Shown: one piece after another, positions 33,529 through 42,802 of the stretch
How the letters are laid out: every line of letters starts with the position of its first letter
Numbering within the stretch: the first letter of the stretch is position 1
Source: Enterobacter asburiae
GTDB taxonomy: Bacteria; Pseudomonadota; Gammaproteobacteria; Enterobacterales; Enterobacteriaceae
NCBI RefSeq assembly: GCF_024599655.1
Contig: NZ_CP102247.1
Location: 744,001 to 808,000, forward strand
Length of the DNA: 64,000 nt
Direction of reading: 5' to 3'
The notes under the pieces: model-generated
What the model was told of the DNA's origin: nothing
Seen by the model: the letters and a program-made list of their open reading frames with translations, nothing else
Databases searched by the model: none
Program-made: the position numbers and the translations under genes

Positions 33529-34146
33529 CTACACCCGCAGCATCCCTTTCTCTTCCAGAAACGCAATAATCGTCGCTAACCCGTCACCTGCCTTCAGGTT
33601 GGTAAACGTCCACGGACGATCGCCGCGCATGCGGTTGGTGTCGCGCTCCATCACCTCCAGCGACGCACCGACGTACGGCGCGAGATCGGTTTTGTTGATC
33701 ACCAGAAAATCGGATTTGGTGATCCCCGGCCCGCCCTTGCGCGGAATTTTTTCCCCTTCGGCCACGTCGATGACGTAGATGGTCAGATCCGCCAGCTCCG
33801 GGCTGAAGGTGGCGCTGAGGTTATCGCCGCCGCTTTCAACGAAGATCAGATCCAGATTGCCGAACTTCTCGCTGAGCGCTTCCACCGCCGCCAGGTTCAT
33901 GGAGGCGTCTTCGCGGATGGCGGTATGCGGACAGCCGCCCGTCTCCACGCCCACGATGCGCTCCGGCTCCAGCGCGCCAGCCTCGGTCAGAATGCGCTGA
34001 TCCTCTTTGGTATAGATATCGTTGGTCACCACCGCAAGATGATAGGTATCGCGCATCGCCTTGCAGAGCGCTTCCAGCAGCGCGGTTTTGCCCGATCCTA
34101 CCGGGCCACCCACGCCCACGCGCAGGGGATGTTTGTAATCAGCCAT
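33529..34146 (-). CDS. ureG: Urease accessory GTPase UreG
   Basis: A 205-residue SIMIBI GTPase. P-loop GVGGPVGSGKTALLEAL near the N-terminus, the CPH-type nickel site in VGVETGGCPHTAIREDAS, and NKTDLAPYVG for guanine. It delivers Ni2+ to apo-urease with UreDF. Last gene of the operon. Confidence 0.96.
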   Translation of the reverse strand: MADYKHPLRVGVGGPVGSGKTALLEALCKAMRDTYHLAVVTNDIYTKEDQRILTEAGALEPERIVGVETGGCPHTAIREDASMNLAAVEALSEKFGNLDLIFVESGGDNLSATFSPELADLTIYVIDVAEGEKIPRKGGPGITKSDFLVINKTDLAPYVGASLEVMERDTNRMRGDRPWTFTNLKAGDGLATIIAFLEEKGMLRV

Positions 34147-34155
34147 GTTGACTCC

Positions 34156-34830
34156 TCAGGAACGGAATAGTCGTGAATATTGGGTTTCGTGGCGAGTGGA
34201 GGCGATGGCTGACAGCGGCGTTGCTGCCCCCAGCGCGTCGTCGCGACGTAAAAATGCCTGTTCAAAACCAGCGGCGTAGTGGTCGCTCAGTTCGATAATC
34301 AGTTGCTGCGCGGCCTGCTGCCCAAACGGCACCAGCTTGACGCCCGCCATCACCGCGCTCTCCATCCAGCTGTAGCCGAGACTCAGCGCCAGCTCGCGCG
34401 CGCTAATGCCCCAGCGCACGCCGAGCCAGGCCATGCCGCAGAGCTGGCTCTGCATAAACAGCGGCAGCCATTCGGGCGGACAGTCAGGTTCCCAGCTCTT
34501 AATCAGCCGCGTAAAGGCCGCCCCGCGGTTGCGCTCTTCTTCTCGCAGCTCGCGCGTTTCCCGGCAGGCGAGAAGGTATGCCGTCCAGCGTTTTGCATGA
34601 GTAAGATCGCGTTGCTCACAGGCCTGATAAAGACGGATAAACAGCGGCAGGTCGACGCAGAAAAAGCTTTGCTCCATCTGCTGGATTTGCCAGCGTTTAA
34701 AGGCCCCGGCGTCCGTGACCCAGCCCGCCTCAACGGCCCACTCCAGCCCCTGCGACCAGGTAAACGACCCGACCGGCAGGCTGCTGCTGGAGAGCTGCAT
34801 CAGGCGCAGCCGCTGGCGAGCGTGCTCCAT
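34156..34830 (-). CDS. ureF: Urease accessory protein UreF
   Basis: A 224-residue all-helical protein (LMQLSSSSLPVGSFTWSQGL, then RREDALGAATPLS-type C-terminus). It bridges UreD and UreG in the activation complex and gates GTPase-dependent metal delivery. Its start overlaps the ureJ stop by one base. Confidence 0.95.
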   Translation of the reverse strand: MEHARQRLRLMQLSSSSLPVGSFTWSQGLEWAVEAGWVTDAGAFKRWQIQQMEQSFFCVDLPLFIRLYQACEQRDLTHAKRWTAYLLACRETRELREEERNRGAAFTRLIKSWEPDCPPEWLPLFMQSQLCGMAWLGVRWGISARELALSLGYSWMESAVMAGVKLVPFGQQAAQQLIIELSDHYAAGFEQAFLRRDDALGAATPLSAIASTRHETQYSRLFRS

Positions 34831-35369
34831 CAGCTCATCAGCGCCAGCAGGGCGGAGACAATCAGCCCGCCGCCGAAGGTTTTACGCAGGCCGTCGTGAC
34901 GGCGCAGCAGCAGCCCTGCGGCGAAACTGGCGCACAGCACCGTGGCGCTGGCGAGCATAAACCCGCTGGTGAAGAGCCAGAAGCTGTGGCCGGACATCTC
35001 CACGCCGTGCGCCCAGCCGTGGAACATTGCCAGGGCAGGCACCGCCAGCAGCAGACGGTTTTCAGTTTTAAACATCATCACGCCGGATACCGCCAGCGAG
35101 GCGATAATCAGCATCTCCATACCGCTGAAGCCGCCGAGCAGGCTACCCGCAATGGCGCCGACAAGCATCATCCCGAGGGTGGCAAACGGCAGCAGGAGTT
35201 TGCGACCGCTCAGCGCCGAGAGCACGCCTGCGCCCGCGAGCATCAGCAGGTGATCGAGCCCGGTCAGCGGGTGGAGAAAACCGGCCTGAAAGCTGTCGGC
35301 ACCGTGGCCGGGATGCGCGAGCGCGGGAACGGAAAAAGCCAGAAGCAGCAGAGGTAAATACTTGCGCAT
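34830..35369 (-). CDS. ureJ: HupE/UreJ-family membrane protein
   Basis: A 179-residue protein with a signal-like N-terminus (LPLLLLAFSVPALA), the HPGHGADSFQAGFLHPLTGL metal-ligand motif and five or six membrane segments. HupE/UreJ proteins are thought to take up nickel. Placed between ureE and ureF; the classic Klebsiella ureDABCEFG operon as I recall it lacks this gene. Confidence 0.9.
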   Translation of the reverse strand: MRKYLPLLLLAFSVPALAHPGHGADSFQAGFLHPLTGLDHLLMLAGAGVLSALSGRKLLLPFATLGMMLVGAIAGSLLGGFSGMEMLIIASLAVSGVMMFKTENRLLLAVPALAMFHGWAHGVEMSGHSFWLFTSGFMLASATVLCASFAAGLLLRRHDGLRKTFGGGLIVSALLALMS

Positions 35370-35378
35370 GATTAATCC

Positions 35379-35837
35379 TTAATGTGAATGAGCGTGAGAG
35401 TGACTGTGGGCATCGCTGGTGTAAGCGCCCGCTTCCGGTTCAAACGGCAGGCTGGCGTAGGCTACCTCCAGCCCGAACTGGCGCAGCATGTCGTCGAGAA
35501 CGTGGTCGTGGTGATAGCGCAGTTCGCCGGGCATAACTTGTAATGGCACGTGGCGGTTACCCAGGTGATAGCAGGCGCGGGCGAGCAGGAACGGATCGGC
35601 GCAGCGCACCACGGAGACGGACTCCGGGGCGGCGAGCACCTCGACAACCTCGCTACCGTCGTCGGTAGTCAGCAGGTCGCCCCCGCGCAGCAGCAGGCCG
35701 CGCGGCAGCATCAGCCCGGCTTCGCGGCCGTCGTTCAGCGATACGCGGGCGCGGCTTTTCACCCGCACGTCGATCGGCAGCGTGACGCTGGCGGTTACGG
35801 GGTGGGCATGGTCCAGGCGTTGGGTTAAATAGATCAT
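35379..35837 (-). CDS. ureE: Urease nickel metallochaperone UreE
   Basis: A 152-residue nickel chaperone: peptide-binding N-domain (TLPIDVRVKSRARVSLNDGR) and metal-binding domain (MPGELRYHHDHVLDDMLRQFG), ending in a short His-rich tail (HSHSHAHSH), shorter than in Klebsiella. ATG 35837 chosen over the adjacent ATG at 35840. Confidence 0.95.
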   Translation of the reverse strand: MIYLTQRLDHAHPVTASVTLPIDVRVKSRARVSLNDGREAGLMLPRGLLLRGGDLLTTDDGSEVVEVLAAPESVSVVRCADPFLLARACYHLGNRHVPLQVMPGELRYHHDHVLDDMLRQFGLEVAYASLPFEPEAGAYTSDAHSHSHAHSH

Positions 35838-35846
35838 CATTACTCC

Positions 35847-37550
35847 TCAAAACAGGAAATAGCGTTGCGCCATCGGCAGAACGTCAGCCGGTTCACTGGT
35901 TATCAGTTCACCGTCGACGCGCACCTCGTAGGTTTGTGAGTCGACGGTGATATTCGGCTGCAGGCCGTTGTGGATCATGTCCGCCTTTTTCACCGTCCTG
36001 CAGCCTTTCACCACCGCGGTGGCGCTCTGCAGGCTGAGCTGCTGCGGGATGCCGTTCGCACTGGCGGCCTGCGAGATAAACGTCAGCCGGGTGGCGTGGC
36101 GCGCGGCGCCCAGCGATCCAAACATCGGACGGTAATGCACCGGCTGCGGCGTAGGGATTGAGGCGTTGATATCGCCCATCGGCGCGCAGGCGATCATTCC
36201 GCCCTTGACGATGGTGGCAGGCTTCACGCCGAAGAACGCCGGGGACCAGACCACGAGATCCGCCAGCTTGCCCGCCTCAATCGAACCGACTTCGTGGGCG
36301 ATGCCGTGGGTGAGCGCCGGGTTAATGGTGTATTTGGCGACATAGCGCTTCACGCGGAAGTTGTCGTTATCGCCGGTCTCTTCCGGCAGCGCGCCGCGCT
36401 GGACCTTCATGCGGTGCGCGACCTGCCAGGTGCGGATAATGACTTCTCCGACGCGGCCCATGGCCTGCGAATCTGACGAGGTGAGCGAGAACGCGCCGAT
36501 ATCGTGCAGCACGTCTTCCGCGGCGATGGTTTCACGACGGATGCGGGATTCGGCAAACGCCACGTCCTCGGCGATATCCGGATCGAGATGATGGCAGACC
36601 ATCAGCATGTCGAGATGCTCGTCGATGGTGTTCACCGTGTAGGGCAAGGTCGGGTTGGTGGAGGAGGGCAGAATATTCGGGTGCGCGCAGGCGGTGATGA
36701 TATCCGGCGCGTGGCCGCCGCCCGCCCCTTCGGTGTGGAAGGTGTGGATGGTGCGCCCGGCGATGGCCGCCAGCGTGTCTTCGACAAAACCGGACTCGTT
36801 CAGCGTGTCGCTGTGCAGCGCCACCTGAATATCCATCTCTTCGGCCACCTCCAGCGAGCAGTTGATCGCCGCAGGCGTCGCGCCCCAGTCTTCGTGGATC
36901 TTCAGCCCGATAGCACCGGCGGCAATCTGCTCGCGCAGGGCATCCGGATTGGAGCCGTTACCCTTACCGAGCAGGCCGATATTCACCGGCAGCGTATCGG
37001 CAGCTTGGAGCATGCGGGCGATATACCACGGCCCCGGCGTACAGGTGGTGGCGTTGGTGCCCGCCGCCGGTCCGGTGCCGCCGCCGATCATGGTGGTGAC
37101 GCCGGAGACCAGCGCCTCTTCCGCCTGCTGCGGGCAGATCCAGTGGATGTGGGTGTCGATCCCGCCAGCGGTGACGATCTTCCCTTCGGCGGCGATCACT
37201 TCCGTCGCGGCACCAATCGGGATCGTTACGGCGGGCTGAATGTCCGGGTTGCCGGCTTTCCCGACGGCAAAGATCCGCCCGTTCTTCACGCCGATATCGG
37301 CTTTTACGATCCCCCAGTGATCGACGATCAGCGCATTGGTGAGCACCAGATCCACGCAGCCGTCAGCGGTCATCTGCCCCTGACCCATGCCGTCGCGGAT
37401 CACCTTCCCGCCGCCGAACTTGACCTCTTCGCCGTAGGTGGTGAGGTCGTCTTCCACTTCGATCCACAGCTCGCTGTCGGCCAGCCGCACCTTATCGCCG
37501 GTGGTAGGGCCGAACATATCGGCGTAAGCCCGGCGTGAAATCTCAGCCAT
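35847..37550 (-). CDS. ureC: Urease alpha subunit UreC
   Basis: The 567-residue catalytic subunit (urea to ammonia and carbamate). Nickel ligands are His134 and His136 (IDTHIH), the carbamylated Lys217 (GLKIHEDWG), His246 and His272; active-site flap Cys319-His320 (VCHHLDPD). The numbering coincides with Klebsiella aerogenes urease. All key residues present. Confidence 0.97.
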   Translation of the reverse strand: MAEISRRAYADMFGPTTGDKVRLADSELWIEVEDDLTTYGEEVKFGGGKVIRDGMGQGQMTADGCVDLVLTNALIVDHWGIVKADIGVKNGRIFAVGKAGNPDIQPAVTIPIGAATEVIAAEGKIVTAGGIDTHIHWICPQQAEEALVSGVTTMIGGGTGPAAGTNATTCTPGPWYIARMLQAADTLPVNIGLLGKGNGSNPDALREQIAAGAIGLKIHEDWGATPAAINCSLEVAEEMDIQVALHSDTLNESGFVEDTLAAIAGRTIHTFHTEGAGGGHAPDIITACAHPNILPSSTNPTLPYTVNTIDEHLDMLMVCHHLDPDIAEDVAFAESRIRRETIAAEDVLHDIGAFSLTSSDSQAMGRVGEVIIRTWQVAHRMKVQRGALPEETGDNDNFRVKRYVAKYTINPALTHGIAHEVGSIEAGKLADLVVWSPAFFGVKPATIVKGGMIACAPMGDINASIPTPQPVHYRPMFGSLGAARHATRLTFISQAASANGIPQQLSLQSATAVVKGCRTVKKADMIHNGLQPNITVDSQTYEVRVDGELITSEPADVLPMAQRYFLF

Positions 37551-37857
37551 GTTTCACCTCTCCCATCACCTCGCCGCGAAAACCGAAAATGCGCCGCGCG
37601 CCCGTAACCTGAACCAGCGTCACTTCGCGCTTCTGGCCGGGTTCAAAACGCACGGCGGTGCCCGCCGGGATGTTCAGCCGGTAGCCTTTGGTGGCTTCCC
37701 GATCGAACTTTAGCGCCGGGTTGACCTCGTAAAAGTGGTAGTGCGATCCGACCTGGATCGGCCTGTCGCCGTGGTTTTCGACAACCACGCGTTGGGTTTC
37801 ACGCCCGACGTTGAGGGCAATGTTACCGGGCTGGATCTGGTATTCACCTGGGATCAT
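37543..37857 (-). CDS. ureB: Urease beta subunit UreB
   Basis: A 104-residue structural subunit (MIPGEYQIQPGNIALNVGRE, VGSHYHFYEVNPALKFDR). It overlaps the ureC start by eight bases. ATG 37857 chosen over the GTG at 37860, to match the MIPGEY start of relatives. Confidence 0.95.
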   Translation of the reverse strand: MIPGEYQIQPGNIALNVGRETQRVVVENHGDRPIQVGSHYHFYEVNPALKFDREATKGYRLNIPAGTAVRFEPGQKREVTLVQVTGARRIFGFRGEVMGEVKHG

Positions 37858-37867
37858 CACGCGCTCC

Positions 37868-38170
37868 TTAGACGATCGGGTTATGGACGGTGACGAGCTT
37901 CGATCCGTCCGGGAAGGTGGCTTCGACCTGAATATCCGGGATCATCTCCGGGACGCCCTCCATGACCTGATCGCGCCTCAGGACGTGGCGGCCCGCCTCC
38001 ATCAGCGAGGCGACGGTTTCGCCATCGCGCGCGCCTTCCATAATGAAGGCGCTGATTAGCGCGACCGATTCCGGGTAATTGAGCTTTACCCCGCGCGCAA
38101 GGCGGCGTTCGGCAACCAGCGCGGCGGTGAACAGCAATAGCTTGTCTTTTTCTCTGGGGGTCAGTTCCAT
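37868..38170 (-). CDS. ureA: Urease gamma subunit UreA
   Basis: A 100-residue structural subunit (MELTPREKDKLLLFTAALVA), the same length as in Klebsiella. Co-transcribed with ureD and ureB. Confidence 0.96.
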   Translation of the reverse strand: MELTPREKDKLLLFTAALVAERRLARGVKLNYPESVALISAFIMEGARDGETVASLMEAGRHVLRRDQVMEGVPEMIPDIQVEATFPDGSKLVTVHNPIV

Positions 38171-38180
38171 AACGTTTCTC

Positions 38181-39008
38181 TTATGTCTGCCAGATACGCG
38201 GCGAACAGGCGGGTTTGGTGGTGAGAAGCGGGCGAAGCGACTGCCAGATATCGCGCATCACCCGCTGGCAAATCAGGTTGTCGTGGGAGATAAAACGCAC
38301 CGACAGCAGGCCATCGGTGAGCGTTGCACCCGCATAATTTTCCAGCGGTGCGAGCCGTTCGCGCACTGCGTCGAGATGTTCTTCCCGGGCTGGGTAGAAC
38401 AGCAGCGTGCCGATCCACGGATGTCCGGCGACGGGCGTGAGATCGCCTCCGCTAAGATGCTGACGCTCAATCAGGCGCGGCTCATCATCTACCCACACCT
38501 CGAGGCGGCTCTCCAGGGTGCCGTGGCTGAAGGCTTCGTTTATCACCGGGCGGCCCAGGCAGTACAGCTCCCACGCCAGCAGCGTGCTGGAGGCCTTCAG
38601 GTGGAAGACGGAGCGCAGCGCGGCATTCGCGCCGGGAAAAATAATGGTGTCCTGCGGCAGCCACTCCAGGGTGGAATCTTCCTCGAGGTAAAAATGCTGG
38701 CTAAGACGCGCCTGCGGGCCGCTGCTGCGATAGAACTTGCTGGCGCCGGGCATCGTGATAAGCGCATGGCTTTTGGCGTCCAGCCGAACGGAAATGTCCA
38801 GCGTATCGCCGCCCACAATTCCGCCGGGCGGGTGCAGCAGATAAAGGTGGCAGGTTTCCCCTTCGGGATAAAACGGACGCTGAACGGTAAGCGGCCCGAC
38901 GTGGTGGGCGGAGTGCAGGAGGGTTTTCTCAGGGGTGTGACAAAACTGCAGGGCAAGCGATGCCTGCCAGCCTTTATACGTATTATCAGTGACCTGAGCT
39001 GCTAACAT
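38181..39008 (-). CDS. ureD: Urease accessory protein UreD
   Basis: A 275-residue beta-helical scaffold that binds apo-urease and, through UreF-UreG, channels nickel to the active site. Family motifs: HLYLLHPPGGIVGGDTLDIS, TMPGASKFYRSSG. First gene of the operon ureDABCEJFG; no ureR or urea-sensor gene is adjacent. Confidence 0.95.
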   Translation of the reverse strand: MLAAQVTDNTYKGWQASLALQFCHTPEKTLLHSAHHVGPLTVQRPFYPEGETCHLYLLHPPGGIVGGDTLDISVRLDAKSHALITMPGASKFYRSSGPQARLSQHFYLEEDSTLEWLPQDTIIFPGANAALRSVFHLKASSTLLAWELYCLGRPVINEAFSHGTLESRLEVWVDDEPRLIERQHLSGGDLTPVAGHPWIGTLLFYPAREEHLDAVRERLAPLENYAGATLTDGLLSVRFISHDNLICQRVMRDIWQSLRPLLTTKPACSPRIWQT

Positions 39009-39042
39009 GCTGCATCCATCCGCTCATCATCGGGGTCGTTTC

Positions 39043-39086
39043 AGTATGCCCTGGCGGAAATGAAGCCTGTCATATGAGTCGCTTAT
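39043..39086 (-). promoter_or_regulatory. NAC-type site and putative promoter of ureD
   Basis: On the minus strand ATAAGCGACTCATAT (39072-39086) fits the NAC consensus ATA-N9-TAT. A CATACT -10 (39043-39048) lies downstream, putting the site centre about 43 bp before the predicted start. The Klebsiella ureD promoter is activated by NAC under nitrogen limitation from a site near that position, as I remember it. Confidence 0.5.
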
Positions 39087-39111
39087 GGATAAAAAACGGC
39101 TCATGTGATTT

Positions 39112-39191
39112 TCGCCCGGCGGCGCTACGCTTGCACGGGCCTACAAGATAATGCGCAGTGTAGGCCGGGTAAGCGCAGCGCCACCCGGCAG
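39112..39191. repeat. REP pair (BIME)
   Basis: Inverted REP units GCCCGGCGGCGCTACGC...GGGCCTACAA and TAGGCCGGGTAAGCGCAGCG...CCCGGC between ureD and the MFS gene. Confidence 0.8.
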
Positions 39192-39197
39192 GAAAGG

Positions 39198-40664
39198 CTA
39201 GCGATAATCCTCCGCATCCACATCATACCCGGACGGTTCCCAGCGGATCGCCAGCAGCGACGCCAGGCCGATAAACGGCGCCAGCGCAATCACCCAGAAC
39301 ACGGCGGTATCCAGCGAGGCGACCAGCAGCGGGAACAGGAATAGCGACAGCGTCGAGCTGCTGCGCATCAGCGTCTGGTTGAGACCCACGCCCACGCCGC
39401 GCAGGGAGGTCGGGTAGCTCAGCGAGGCAAACGTCATGGTATGCGCGCCCGGACCGAAGCCCTGACCGAACAGGAATAGCGCCAGCATCGCGACCGCGAG
39501 CACCCCTTCAGAGGCGCCTTCGGGGCGGCCAATCAGCGCCAGTCCCAGTAGCGCGACAAGCTGGCAGGCATAACCCGCAAGCGACATCCGCCAGGCGCCG
39601 AAGCGCGGCACGTAGCGTACCGCCAGCAGTCCGCCGACGAAGGCAAACAGCAGGTTAAGCACCAGAGAAATGAGAATGGTGGTGAGCATTGACTGGACAA
39701 AGAAGCTGGAGATGATCACCGGCAGACCAAACGCCACGGCGTTGTAGGCAAACGACGAGACGACGGAAAGCAGCGTAGCGAGCGTCGTGCGGCGTAAGTA
39801 GATGCCGCGGAACAGGTTCAGATAGTTTGACCATTTCGCTTTATTCACGACGGGTGCGGGCTGGCTGAGCGCGTCCTGCGGCACGTGGGCATTGATGTTA
39901 TACGACTGGCGTAAAATGGACGCCGCCTCTTTCAGGTTGCCCTGATTCGCCGCCCAGACCGGAGATTCGCTCATATAGCGGCTGCGGATGGCGATAATCA
40001 ACAGCGCGGGCACCGCGCCAAAGCCGAGAATCAAACGCCAGAGCCAGTCGCTGTGGCTTTCCGGCAGCACGGCGTAGAAGAAAAGCACCAGCAGGTAGGA
40101 GATGCTGATGGCGGCATACCAGGTGGGGCACCACATCGCGACGCTGGAGGCCTTATTTCCGGGCCCTTTCAGCCTGGCGAACTCGCTTAAAAACGCCATC
40201 GCCACGGGAAGGTCGATCCCGACCCCAAGCCCCATCACAAAGCGGGCGCCCGCGAGCACATATTCGTTCGGGGCCAGTGCACAGGCGATGGCTGCCACCA
40301 CGAAGAACACCATATCAGCCATAAAAACGCGGTAGCGCCCGATTTTATCCGTGAGGTAGCCGCCGAGCAGCGCCCCGACGATAGCGCCAAAGGTAATCGC
40401 CGAGGCCACCATGCCGGTACCGGCGGGCGTCAGGTTAAATTCGCGGGTGATGTCTTTAATGCCGAATGCCAGCGCGCCCAGATCGTAGGCATCGAGGAAA
40501 ATTCCGCCCAGCGCGATACCGACCACGATACGGGCGTTTGCCCGGCCCTGAGAACCGTCATTAACGAGGCGTGATACATCCGATGCGCTGCGCACCCACT
40601 GGATGTCGCCATCCGGGGTGCTTCCTGCCGTTGAAAGGGGAGTGGTATCTGTGATTTCAGCCAT
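39198..40664 (-). CDS. MFS transporter, metabolite:H+ symporter type
   Basis: A 488-residue, 12-helix major facilitator. The loop 2-3 motif GGYLTDKIGRYRVFMAD and the central loop with SRYMSESPVWA place it in the sugar/organic-acid porter group, resembling E. coli YgcS. Substrate unknown. ATG 40664 (MAEITDTTPLS) chosen; the frame extends to 40706. Its position next to urease does not by itself imply urea or nickel transport. Confidence 0.85.
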   Translation of the reverse strand: MAEITDTTPLSTAGSTPDGDIQWVRSASDVSRLVNDGSQGRANARIVVGIALGGIFLDAYDLGALAFGIKDITREFNLTPAGTGMVASAITFGAIVGALLGGYLTDKIGRYRVFMADMVFFVVAAIACALAPNEYVLAGARFVMGLGVGIDLPVAMAFLSEFARLKGPGNKASSVAMWCPTWYAAISISYLLVLFFYAVLPESHSDWLWRLILGFGAVPALLIIAIRSRYMSESPVWAANQGNLKEAASILRQSYNINAHVPQDALSQPAPVVNKAKWSNYLNLFRGIYLRRTTLATLLSVVSSFAYNAVAFGLPVIISSFFVQSMLTTILISLVLNLLFAFVGGLLAVRYVPRFGAWRMSLAGYACQLVALLGLALIGRPEGASEGVLAVAMLALFLFGQGFGPGAHTMTFASLSYPTSLRGVGVGLNQTLMRSSSTLSLFLFPLLVASLDTAVFWVIALAPFIGLASLLAIRWEPSGYDVDAEDYR

Positions 40665-40748
40665 TTTCTTCTTGTGTGGTTGTGTTGTGTCCTTAACAGT
40701 TACCACAGGCAGAAGGTGACCAAAATCACATTTGGCTATAAGGCATAA

Positions 40749-41369
40749 CTAACCCTTAGGAGCGTCTTTTTTCTTCCTCTTGAGCTTCGTCCAGATTTTG
40801 GTCTCCTGACGACGCCACAGGCGCTGGATATTGTCGTGATGACGCAGCAGGATAAGACAGGAGAGCATCGACACCGGGAAGGTGAACTGGGGTTTGAACC
40901 ACCAGACGTAGAACGGAGCGATCAGCGCGCTGACGATAGCGCCCAGCGACGAATAGCCGCTCAGCAGAATGGTCAGAAGCCAGGTCCCGGCCATGACGCC
41001 GGTTAAGTCCCAGCCGATGGGTGCAATGGCACCAAAGGCGGTCGCCACACCTTTACCGCCTTTAAAGCCGAAGAATACGGGCCAGATGTGGCCGACGCAG
41101 GCAGCAATAGCAATGAGCCCCAGCCAGAACGGCGTGACGCCCAGCGCATATGCGCCCCAGACGGGTAGCATCCCTTTCAGAACATCAAAAATCAAAACCG
41201 CTACGGCTGCTCCCTTGCCGCCAATTCGTAGTACGTTGGTCGCCCCCGGATTCCCGGAACCATTTTCACGCGGGTCAGGTAACCCGGCAATGCGGCAGAC
41301 CAGAATGGCGCTGGAGATTGAGCCGCAAAGATAGGCGAGGAGGATCATTCCAGGCGCGATTGCACTCAT
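40749..41369 (-). CDS. plsY: Acyl-phosphate glycerol-3-phosphate acyltransferase PlsY
   Basis: A 206-residue membrane enzyme making lysophosphatidate. Motifs GSGNPGATNVLR and GHIWPVFFGFKGGKGVAT bind glycerol-3-phosphate and acyl-phosphate. ATG 41369 (MSAIAPGMILLAYLCGS) matches E. coli; the longer open frame runs into the folB promoter. Confidence 0.96.
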   Translation of the reverse strand: MSAIAPGMILLAYLCGSISSAILVCRIAGLPDPRENGSGNPGATNVLRIGGKGAAVAVLIFDVLKGMLPVWGAYALGVTPFWLGLIAIAACVGHIWPVFFGFKGGKGVATAFGAIAPIGWDLTGVMAGTWLLTILLSGYSSLGAIVSALIAPFYVWWFKPQFTFPVSMLSCLILLRHHDNIQRLWRRQETKIWTKLKRKKKDAPKG

Positions 41370-41476
41370 AACGCTGTTCCGTTTTGAAAAGGTATCTGTA
41401 TTCTCAGCATCTGTGGATAATACGCATAATTCGCCGGAAGTGGTATCCGGTTTAGCCAAAAAGCAGGCAGGTCGTG

Positions 41477-41845
41477 ATGGATATTGTATTTATAGAGCAA
41501 CTTTCGGTAATCACCACAATTGGTGTTTACGACTGGGAACAGACCATCGAGCAGAAGCTGGTGTTCGATATCGAAATGGGATGGGATAACCGCAAATCGG
41601 CAAAAAGCGATGACGTGAACGACTGTCTGAGCTATGCCGACATCAGTGAAGCGGTCATCGCCCACGTTGAAGGGCAGCGTTTTGCGCTGGTTGAACGGGT
41701 GGCGGAAGAAGTCGCAGAATTGCTGCTGAAAAAATTCAACTCACCGTGGGTGCGCATCAAGCTGAGCAAGCCGGGCGCGGTGGCGCGCGCCGCCAATGTT
41801 GGCGTCATCATTGAGCGTGGCACAAATCTGAAAGGCAAGAATTAA
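41477..41845 (+). CDS. folB: Dihydroneopterin aldolase FolB
   Basis: A 122-residue folate-pathway enzyme (7,8-dihydroneopterin to 6-hydroxymethyl form), with MDIVFIEQLSVITTIGVYDW and SYADISEAV as in E. coli. Divergent from plsY. Confidence 0.96.
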   Translation: MDIVFIEQLSVITTIGVYDWEQTIEQKLVFDIEMGWDNRKSAKSDDVNDCLSYADISEAVIAHVEGQRFALVERVAEEVAELLLKKFNSPWVRIKLSKPGAVARAANVGVIIERGTNLKGKN

Positions 41846-41950
41846 CGTCATAATTGCTAAACCATTTTAGGTTATACCGGTCTCAAGACTGTATCTTATC
41901 GGTTGCCCGTATGGGGCACCGTTTTTTTATATCTTTTTAGGGGTTTATAG

Positions 41951-42772
41951 ATGAGCGATATGCACTCGCTGCTGGTGGCGGCAATACTGGGTGTGGTCGA
42001 AGGATTGACGGAGTTTTTGCCGGTTTCCAGTACGGGCCATATGATTATCGTTGGCCATCTGCTGGGCTTTGAAGGGGATACCGCGAAAACGTTTGAAGTG
42101 GTGATCCAGCTGGGGTCTATTCTGGCGGTAGTCGTGATGTTCTGGCGTCGCCTGTTTGGCCTGATCGGCATCCATTTTGGTCGTCCGCCTCAGCACGAGG
42201 GGGCCGGTAAAGGTCGTCTGTCACTGATCCATATTCTGCTCGGGATGATCCCTGCAGTGGTGCTGGGCCTGGTTTTCCACGACGCCATCAAGTCTCTGTT
42301 TAACCCGATTAACGTGATGTACGCGCTGGTGGTGGGGGGCTTCCTGCTGATCGCCGCGGAAGTGCTGAAGCCAAAAACGCCGCGCGCGGAAGGTCTGGAC
42401 GATATGACGTATCGTCAGGCGTTTATCATTGGCTGCTTCCAGTGTCTGGCTCTGTGGCCGGGCTTCTCGCGTTCAGGCGCTACCATCTCCGGCGGGATGC
42501 TGATGGGCGTAAGCCGTTACGCCGCGTCAGAGTTTTCGTTCCTGCTGGCGGTGCCGATGATGATGGGCGCCACCGTACTCGACGTCTATAAGAGCTATCA
42601 CTTCCTGACGGCTGGCGACATTCCAATGTTCGCCGTCGGCTTTATCACTGCGTTTATCGTGGCGCTGATCGCCATCAAAACCTTCCTGCAGTTGATTAAG
42701 CGTATCTCGTTTATTCCGTTCGCGATCTATCGCTTTATTGTGGCGGCTGCGGTGTACGTGGTCTTCTTCTGA
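41951..42772 (+). CDS. uppP: Undecaprenyl-diphosphatase UppP
   Basis: A 273-residue polytopic membrane phosphatase that recycles the lipid carrier of cell-wall synthesis and gives bacitracin resistance. Motifs EGLTEFLPVSSTGHMI and PGFSRSGATISGG are the two active-site loops. Confidence 0.96.
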   Translation: MSDMHSLLVAAILGVVEGLTEFLPVSSTGHMIIVGHLLGFEGDTAKTFEVVIQLGSILAVVVMFWRRLFGLIGIHFGRPPQHEGAGKGRLSLIHILLGMIPAVVLGLVFHDAIKSLFNPINVMYALVVGGFLLIAAEVLKPKTPRAEGLDDMTYRQAFIIGCFQCLALWPGFSRSGATISGGMLMGVSRYAASEFSFLLAVPMMMGATVLDVYKSYHFLTAGDIPMFAVGFITAFIVALIAIKTFLQLIKRISFIPFAIYRFIVAAAVYVVFF

Positions 42773-42778
42773 CCGATG

Positions 42779-42802
42779 GCCCTCAGTCTTTCGGCTGAGG
42801 GC
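42779..42802. terminator. Bidirectional stem-loop between uppP and cca
   Basis: GCCCTCAG/CTGAGGGC with an 8-base loop; it overlaps the last codons of cca. Confidence 0.65.

Noticed and set aside
36504..37538. 344-codon ORF antisense to ureC
   Set aside because: A shadow of a GC-rich conserved gene; the ureC frame holds all catalytic residues.
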